Part shown: in pieces, positions 57,931 through 64,000 of the stretch
How positions within the stretch are numbered: the first letter of the stretch is position 1
How the letters are laid out: every line of letters starts with the position of its first letter
Origin: Agaricus subrufescens
Taxonomy: Eukaryota > Basidiomycota > Agaricomycetes > Agaricales > Agaricaceae
DNA: 64,000 bases
Assembly: GCA_029945375.1 (NCBI GenBank)
Contig: CM057065.1
Location: 2,294,001 to 2,358,000 of the forward strand
Direction of reading: 5' to 3'
Notes under the pieces: generated by a model
The model's database searches: none
Seen by the model: the letters and a program-made list of their open reading frames with translations, nothing else
Told to the model about the DNA's origin: nothing
Translations under genes and position numbers: made by a program

Positions 57931-58611
57931 GGCACTCGTGGGCGATACTAAAGGAGCAGACTGGAGAACTAAAATGTTGATCTTAATGAATGGTGGGATA
58001 AGGGAGGGTGATGACAGTTAATTATAGGAGACCGGGGCATTGTACCGATGGATGTCAAATTGAGTGTATGTAATCGGAAAGGTGTCGGGCTGCCTACTTT
58101 GGTTGAATCGTTACCAAATGTAAACAAACCCGCCCGCTGTCATGTTCGACATCTCATTTCCTCTCCACCGGTGAGGAGTATAGTTGACGGGTGGTGAAAG
58201 CTAAAAAAAAACAACAGCTGTGAAATCGACCCTGCTGGTGGGTAAAACATAAGGATGTTGATCGTGCGAGACCGCGAAGACGGAGAATGCTATGGGCGCG
58301 GTTTGACCCTGTGAGTCCCAAGAGGAATTAACTCCGGGTTAACAGCGGCCCTGTTGAGCTGACACCAGCAGGCGATGGCTGAAGGCTGCCCACTAGGATA
58401 GTCTTGATTAGGATGAAAAGGAGACTTGACGCCGCCATGTTTTCTGTGCACAAGATGGGTTATGTCATCGGAGTGTCACCGGTGCTGCGAGCACGAGTTC
58501 GAGTCGAGTCGCACTCGACGGATAAGGGTTTGCGAGGACGCCACTAGCCTGGTTTCCGCATATTTCGTGCTGATAGGATGTATGTACACCAGGCTAGAAC
58601 GACGGTGTGGC

Positions 58612-58619
58612 TATATATA
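58612..58619 (+). promoter_or_regulatory. TATA box of the tetraspanin gene
   Basis: TATATATA 38 nt before an ATG at 58657 and 437 nt before the ATG at 59056. It suggests that transcription starts close to the first of these. Confidence 0.5.
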
Positions 58620-58656
58620 GCACTCCGCAGCTGGAGGGAAAGGAGGGAAAGGAAGA

Positions 58657-60487
58657 ATGGACACGTTTACCGCGGTCCGGGATCTCGCCGCCTGCCGATC
58701 TGTGGCACGGCTGGTGATTGATGAAGACCCTGCCTCGCGTCTTCCTTTCTCCTTCTCCTCTGCCCCGCCCAGGCTTTCCACGCTCGTTTGCAGATGGACC
58801 ACTCGTCAGTTTCACCTCGTTCTTCTCCTTGCGCCCCCCGCTGACTTTTTTTTTTTCTGCTGCTCCCTTTTTCGGACGCCGGGCCTGATTCGTATTTTGC
58901 AAATCCGGAATCCGCCTCCATCGCCTCCTTTCTCTTCTGCCCGCACGCCCAGCCGATCCTCGACTTCCTCCCACGACTCCCAGGCCCTCTCGACTGCCCC
59001 CATCGTCTCTGACCGCGAGCGCAGGAGGCTCATCGATTCCGCTGCCTCGCCCGCCATGTCCAACAGCAGCAGCAGTTCTTCACACCATGCCAATGCCCCC
59101 GCAGCCGTTCCCACTGCCCCCACCGGCGCCCAGGACCGAGAGGTTGTTCTTGAGCGCCCCATGCCGCCCTTCATGCAGAGTTCTGGTTCGGCTCGCGGCT
59201 CGTATGCCAGTCTTGGAAGCAATACCGGCAGTGCCAGTCCCCTGAGAGGGGGCGGGACGTCTCCCTCGAGCCCCGTGCCCGAAGGCAGGCTCATGACCTC
59301 TAGCTCCGGCATGTCCCTCAGCGTAAACTATCTCCCGACAAAGTTCTCGAACAGCATGCTCAACCAGGGAACCGCGAGGAGACGAGCCCGGAAAAAGGGT
59401 GCCGCGGATGGCGACGGTGCCCACGGTCCCATGAAGGTGGCAAAGTTTGGCGGCGGTGTCGATGCCTTCAAGAGTGGTGAGGCCAGAATGCCCGTCGAGG
59501 GCGACGACGATTACGACGGCGTCAGCTTGACCAACGGTGGTTGGTCCAAGAGCATGAAATACATGAGATGGACTAAATTCAAGTGGATATTGTTCTTTGC
59601 AAATCTCATCGTAAGGCTTTCTAATCTTTTGATCTGCTCCACCCGTCGCTCAACTGGTGTCATAGCTAACGGCATATACTCTTGTTGGCATCATTATCTG
59701 CCTTCTCACCTGGTTCAACATCTGGGACAAGGCCGATATCATCCGAGTAGGCAACCGCTCCGAGCTCGTCCTCTCCACCCTCGCCGTCTCAATAGGCCTC
59801 TTCACCTCCATTATCGGTTGGGCAGGTATCCTCCTCAACAACCGCTCCTTCCTCGCCATCTATACCCTTCTCCTCTGGGTCACCTTTGCTTTTCTCATGG
59901 CTCCGGGCTACCTAGCCTACAAACGCCACTCCTTCAACCTCGAAGGTAAAGTCAACGCCCAGTGGTCTCGAGACCTCGGCGCGGTCGGTCGTCTAAAGGT
60001 CCAAAATCTCCTCTCATGTTGCGGCTACTTTTCTCCGTTCATCGAGGCTACAGTCAGCCAGACCTGCTATGCGAGAAGCGTCCTGCCCGGATGCAAACTG
60101 CATTATTTGCAGTTCCAGAGGATGGTTTTGAGGAAATGGTATACAGTTTTGTTTTCGCTGGCACCCCTCCACATTGGCATTATCATCGTGGCGCTGTTGT
60201 GCTCGAATCACGTGACGTATAGGTTTGGCAAGGGGATGATGCCCAAGGCGTATAGGTTGAGTCCGGACAGTATGGCTGTGATCGTGGATCAGTATACCAG
60301 GTGCGTAATCACTCTCCGCGTCTATACCTGTACTGAGTGCCATTGTAGCCAATTGGCGGAACACTATGGTCACGATGTTGCCATGGAGGTCGCTGGAAAA
60401 ACGCAATTTGAGACCTTACCCGTTATGGAGTATTCTTCTAAAAGTAACTCGCCGAGTATCCGCAAGTACGATGCCAGTCGAACTTGA
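58657..60487 (+). CDS. Tetraspanin (Tsp2-like)
   Basis: Four-pass membrane organiser. Exons end at 59610, then 59666-60300 and 60349-60487. From the ATG at 59056 (MSNSSSSSSHHANAP) the product is 442 aa. The frame is open back to an ATG at 58657, which would add 133 residues that look like a translated leader. TM1 spans the first intron (FKWILFFANLI, then LTAYTLVGIIICLLTWF). TM2 is LVLSTLAVSIGLFTSIIGW and TM3 LAIYTLLLWVTFAFLMA. The large loop has the tetraspanin CCG motif (LLSCCGYFSPF) with partner cysteines in SQTCYARSVLPGCK. TM4 is LFSLAPLHIGIIIVALLCS. The 180-residue Ser/Gly-rich N-terminal tail fits basidiomycete Tsp2-type proteins. The family is sure, the start uncertain. Confidence 0.88.
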
Positions 60488-61664
60488 AGAACAACGAAAA
60501 TATGAGGACATGCACAAAGTCGGCTCACTGCGTAGAAATGAAATGAATCTATCAAAAGGGGACGGAAAGGAAGAATGAAATGGACCCTTTGGCTTCTCGG
60601 CACAATTTCCTTATTTTTTTTTTTCTTTTCTTGCTTGCATTGGACCGCTTTTTTATGCTTTGTTTTTTTCTTGGGTTTCTCGTTATTTTTCACGCTTTCC
60701 CTTCTCTCTCTCTCTCATCATCCACCATGCAGACTCTTTAATCCGCTCTATATCAAGCATTTTCATTAACGATCTACGGTCTTTTCTCGTCATGAAATAT
60801 TGAAACGGACATACGTATTACCATCTTATTTTAACTAGAGCTTTTCTTTCTTTTACCGTGTAGTTATCTAGTTTTGTTATTGTTGTTGGGTGGGTGTGGT
60901 AATCCCGGGGATCAACGTGATTTATCCAAGTACGCCTGTTTTCCCTCCCTACTCTCTCCCCCCCTCTTCTACTCGGCTCCCTTTTCTTATTATCAAGCTA
61001 GCTACCTACCTACATGACTACGTGTGAGGACTATATCGGTTTTTTCTCTATTTAATCTAGACAAATTAGTTAGTCTTTCTTCCTTTTTTTGCAAACAAAA
61101 AAACAAAGATTGTTTTCTTTGGTTATAGATGAACAATGGGTTTAGGTCGTTTGTTGATTTTTTTTCGTGTAGAGTTTGGATTTTTGGGGAATTTGATATG
61201 TTTTTTTTTTTTTTTTGTGATTCGTGAGGACTGTGTTGCATGACGAGTGCGGTGCGAGCTTATAACGTTTTTGGGTACGGATGTATGATCCGGATGAGTG
61301 TGTATGTGTGTGTGTTTAATTACTTCGATTGTGATGCGGGGTAGATATCTCCGCCGTCGAGCGAGCTGCACAAGTCACATGTTACTCGCCTAAAGAACAC
61401 ATTAGCAGAACAGACTACTGCTACGTATACGAGGCACGAAAAAGAACTTTGTCGCTTTCCATTGTTTCCCGAGTGTGTTGAGCGGGGGGGGTGTGTAAGT
61501 ACGGGCGTCGGGCGGAACTTGATCTGATGACCCGGGTTAGTGGTTGAGTATATAACCATACTTCATACCGTAACTCCATGCATACCCTCGCACAACCGCT
61601 CTGCTAGAACTGAGAAGCTGGCCAACTGGGGTCTTCTCTTGACGGTGTTATTTTTATTGAGGCT
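60488..61664. other. Intergenic stretch with homopolymer tracts
   Basis: 1.2 kb between tetraspanin and the dehydrogenase gene. It contains long T-runs (for example 61201-61216) and a GT-repeat near 61299-61316, with no coding signal. It holds the tetraspanin 3' UTR and the dehydrogenase promoter. Confidence 0.5.
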
Positions 61665-64000
61665 ATGTATCTGATTTCTAGACGCGTCGGTGCTGGTCGG
61701 TTGTGTCGCGGTGCTGCTGGTGCTGGTACTGGTGCTAGTGCTGCTACGACGCTGCGGCTGTCTGGTGTTTCGGTGAGAGCTGCGTTTGGAGGGTTGAGAG
61801 GGTATCATGATGAGAGTTTCGGGTATCGCCCACCACCGAAATACGAATTCCCAGATTGTACGCGCTTCCCCTTTCCTCCTCTTCTTCTCATCTATAAACC
61901 TAACTAACTACCTACGACAGACACACCTAAACAACTCGCGAATAGACATCACAACGCGACTCTACTCAGATACGTTGATTCAATGCGTACACATGGGCAT
62001 AGAGCAGCGTCTATTGATCCTTTGGATTTAATTCATAGGGATGATGTTGCGGCGCTGTATCCTGCGAGATATGGGTTGGTTGATAGAGAACAGAAATATG
62101 ATGTTGATGGGATTTTGTGGACTAAGCGGGTGGGGGAGGAGGGTGGTGGTGATGATGCGGGGAGGGAGTCGTTGTGGACTTTGGATGAGATTGAGAATCA
62201 TTTGAGGAGTGTTTATGTTGGGAGGATTGGGTATGAGGTGCGTTTTTTGGTTTCTTCATTGTTGGATTTCTGTGTCTGATAAAGGGGGAATGTTAGTATA
62301 TGCATTCACCCAGTAAAACCGAACGACTCTGGTTCTCTCATCTTCTTGAATCTCAGAAACTTCCGAAAGAGTCGGATATACCTTTGTTGGACGTCGATCG
62401 GAAAGAACAAAAGAAGAGGATACATGAATTGTTAGCGAAAAGTGAAGTTTTAGACCACTTTTTGCAAGCAAAGTTTCCGAATTTGAAGAGGGTGAGTCTT
62501 GTTCTCTTGTTGAGTAGTTGGTGTGTTGAATGCTTTTTATTTTGTTAGTATGGGTTGGAGGGAGGTGAATCGATGATACCTGCTTTGGATACGTTGTTCT
62601 CGTCTGCGGCTCAAGGTTTGATATATTTCTCCTCGACTTTTATTGTTGTACTGACGCTTGTCTTGTAGGTGGCATTGAACATATTATTCTTGGTACGGTA
62701 TTCTTTCCTCGCTACAGAGCGAGCGGGGCTCTAACTTTTTTTGTTTTTTTGTAGCTATGCCCCATAGAGGTCGGTTGAACCTTCTTACGGATCTATTACA
62801 ATACTCTCCGACGGCGTTGTTCCACAAAATCAAGGGTGGATCGGAATATCCTGAGGAATTGGGTGCTGAAGGCGATGTTTTGAGTCACTTGGGTAATCTT
62901 CTCTCCTACGTTCTTAACGTATTCTTCAATCTAAATGGATTAACTCTTAGTTTCATCTCCGACGCTGAACTACGATGGTGCAGAAAATCCTATCAAAGTC
63001 TCGTTACTTCCCAACCCGTCTCATCTCGGTGCGTCACATTCTCTCTTTTGGACTTTTTACTCAACTCCGGTTGTATATATATACAGAGGCTGTGAATCCT
63101 GTAGCATTGGGAAAGACTCGTGCTAAACAATTCTCGTTGTTGAAGACTTCACCGAAGGATTGTCAGTTGGGCGATAAAGTGATGTGTGTGCAGTTACATG
63201 GTGACGCGAGTTTCACTGGTCAGGGAGTCGTGATGGAGACTCTAGGCCTCAGTGAGTGATTTTCTGTTGGACATTATGCCGGGTTCGGTTTGATCTTATG
63301 CTGAAATAGGTAATTTACCGCATTATACTAGTGGTGGAAGTGTTCACTTGGTTGTTGAGTGAGTTTTTGTTTCTGTCTTGTACATATTCCTGGTTGCTGA
63401 TATTCGTTTTTAGTAACAAGTATGTTCATGTCTTTGTATGCGCGTTTGGGATTCCAGAGCTAAGACGGTGGTGTATAGTATTGGGTACACCACCCCAGCA
63501 TCGGGTGCCAGATCCTCGGCTTATTGTTCAGACGTTGGCAAGGCTATCAATGCGCCTGTCCTGCATGTGAATGGCGACCATCCTGAAGGTATGCATGATA
63601 CTTTGCCCTCGCAATGGCGCATCTTTGACGATGGATGATGTAGACGTCGTGCGTGCGATGGATATCGCTTTCCGATATCGTAATTACTTCAGAAAAGTGA
63701 GTGTATGCACTGATCTGGAGATACCTTTTTCTCAAGTTTTCGCGTGTTTAGGATATCATTGTGGATTTGTTGGTGTATAGACGATGGTATTTATATTTTT
63801 TTCTCATTTCTTAATTTACTCTAAACGCGTTATTAGGGGACACAATGAGCTAGATCTTCCGGGTATTACGAGCCCGCTCATGTATGAAAAGATAGCGGCT
63901 AGGAAGTCAGTTCCAGAGCTCTATGAACATAAACTTTTGGTGCGTACCTCTTCGTTGTTGAATACTAAAGAGGCAAATATTGAGGCCAATTCGCTAGTCG
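61665..64000 (+). CDS. 2-oxoadipate/2-oxoglutarate dehydrogenase E1-like protein (DHTKD1 type), 3' end cut by the window edge
   Basis: Thiamine-diphosphate-dependent mitochondrial E1 enzyme; DHTKD1 decarboxylates 2-oxoadipate in lysine and tryptophan breakdown. Exons: 61665-61857, 61921-62237, 62297-62491, 62549-62615, 62669-62692, 62755-62892, 62951-63028, 63087-63251, 63310-63358, 63414-63419, 63479-63588, 63644-63696, 63752-63786 and 63837-63939, then off the edge: 511 codons visible, in phase. The N-terminus is Arg/Ala-rich with few acids, as in a mitochondrial presequence. Motifs: [83 protein letters not shown] and [11 protein letters not shown]. The EYPEEL and SHL blocks favour DHTKD1 over the classical KGD1 enzyme. 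The 6-nt exon 10 is needed to complete the NNIGY motif. Active-site residues of the C-terminal half are not in the window. Confidence 0.9.
63414..63419 (+). other. Six-nucleotide micro-exon of the dehydrogenase gene
   Basis: TAACAA lies between TTTTTAG and GTATGT. It joins ...GTTGTTGA and TATTGGG to give VVDNNIGYTTP. Without it the protein would read VVDIGYTTP, losing the conserved Asn pair of the NNxIG motif. Inferred from family conservation and splice sites. Confidence 0.7.

Larger units (their letters stand above)
53071..58656. other. Gene-poor stretch with several short repeats
   Basis: 5.6 kb between the GST and tetraspanin genes. Frames at 54211-54492, 55099-55395 and 55506-55706 match nothing and lack splice context. 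The region holds three copies of a GGAGTAGATAT motif (53340-53425), two diverged copies of a GC-rich element (about 56045-56240 and 57785-57930) and a 147-bp tandem duplication (57201-57494). Confidence 0.45.

Overview
The window reads as nuclear DNA of a filamentous basidiomycete, most likely an Agaricomycete (mushroom-forming fungus). Almost every gene is split by many short GT-AG introns of about 45-100 nt. Several predicted proteins belong to families I know mainly from Agaricomycetes: a DUF6699 protein, a kinase-like fold with a QxDWHxGQI loop, a Ure2p/GSTFuA-like glutathione transferase and a Tsp2-type tetraspanin. No ribosomal RNA, tRNA, CRISPR array or complete transposon was found. 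The exon models were built by hand from reading frames and splice sites and have not been tested against transcripts.

Layout. 0-4.4 kb: a truncated DUF6699 gene, NAA10 (N-terminal acetyltransferase) and RPS13 on the minus strand, then RPS6 on the plus strand, divergent from RPS13. 6.1-14.2 kb: three tandem paralogous FAD-linked (berberine-bridge-like) oxidoreductases with the same 11-exon plan, with an unrelated minus-strand gene between copies 1 and 2. 14.7-16.8 kb: a decayed kinase-like pseudogene. 17.9-18.7 kb: an incompletely modelled single-pass membrane protein. 18.8-24.6 kb: a full-size PDR-type ABC exporter on the minus strand, 25 exons, 1477 aa. 27.3-30.5 kb: two paralogous GFA/CENP-V-fold proteins. 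30.9-31.5 kb: a Vps68-like protein. 32.4-33.8 kb: a GH43-like glycoside hydrolase. 35.2-36.6 kb: a glycine-rich, probably membrane-anchored protein. 39.3-40.9 kb: an HMG-box transcription factor. 44.0-44.4 kb: a small secreted precursor with four 11-residue repeats between dibasic sites. 45.1-46.5 kb: dihydrofolate synthase, intronless. 48.5-49.8 kb: myo-inositol oxygenase. 52.3-53.1 kb: glutathione transferase. 58.7-60.5 kb: tetraspanin. 61.7 kb to the right edge: a 2-oxoadipate/2-oxoglutarate dehydrogenase E1-like gene cut by the window.

Most of these are housekeeping genes with no operon-like relationship. Clear local gene birth and decay is confined to 6-17 kb, where the oxidase array has lost signal peptides in two copies and a kinase-like gene has died, and to the GFA pair. 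The stretch from 49.8 to 58.6 kb is gene-poor, with one GST gene, a 147-bp tandem duplication and other short repeats. The most novel candidate is the Kex2-type repeat-peptide precursor at 43984-44362. The most unusual gene-structure features are the micro-exons (6, 10, 11 and 14 nt) and the GC-AG introns.
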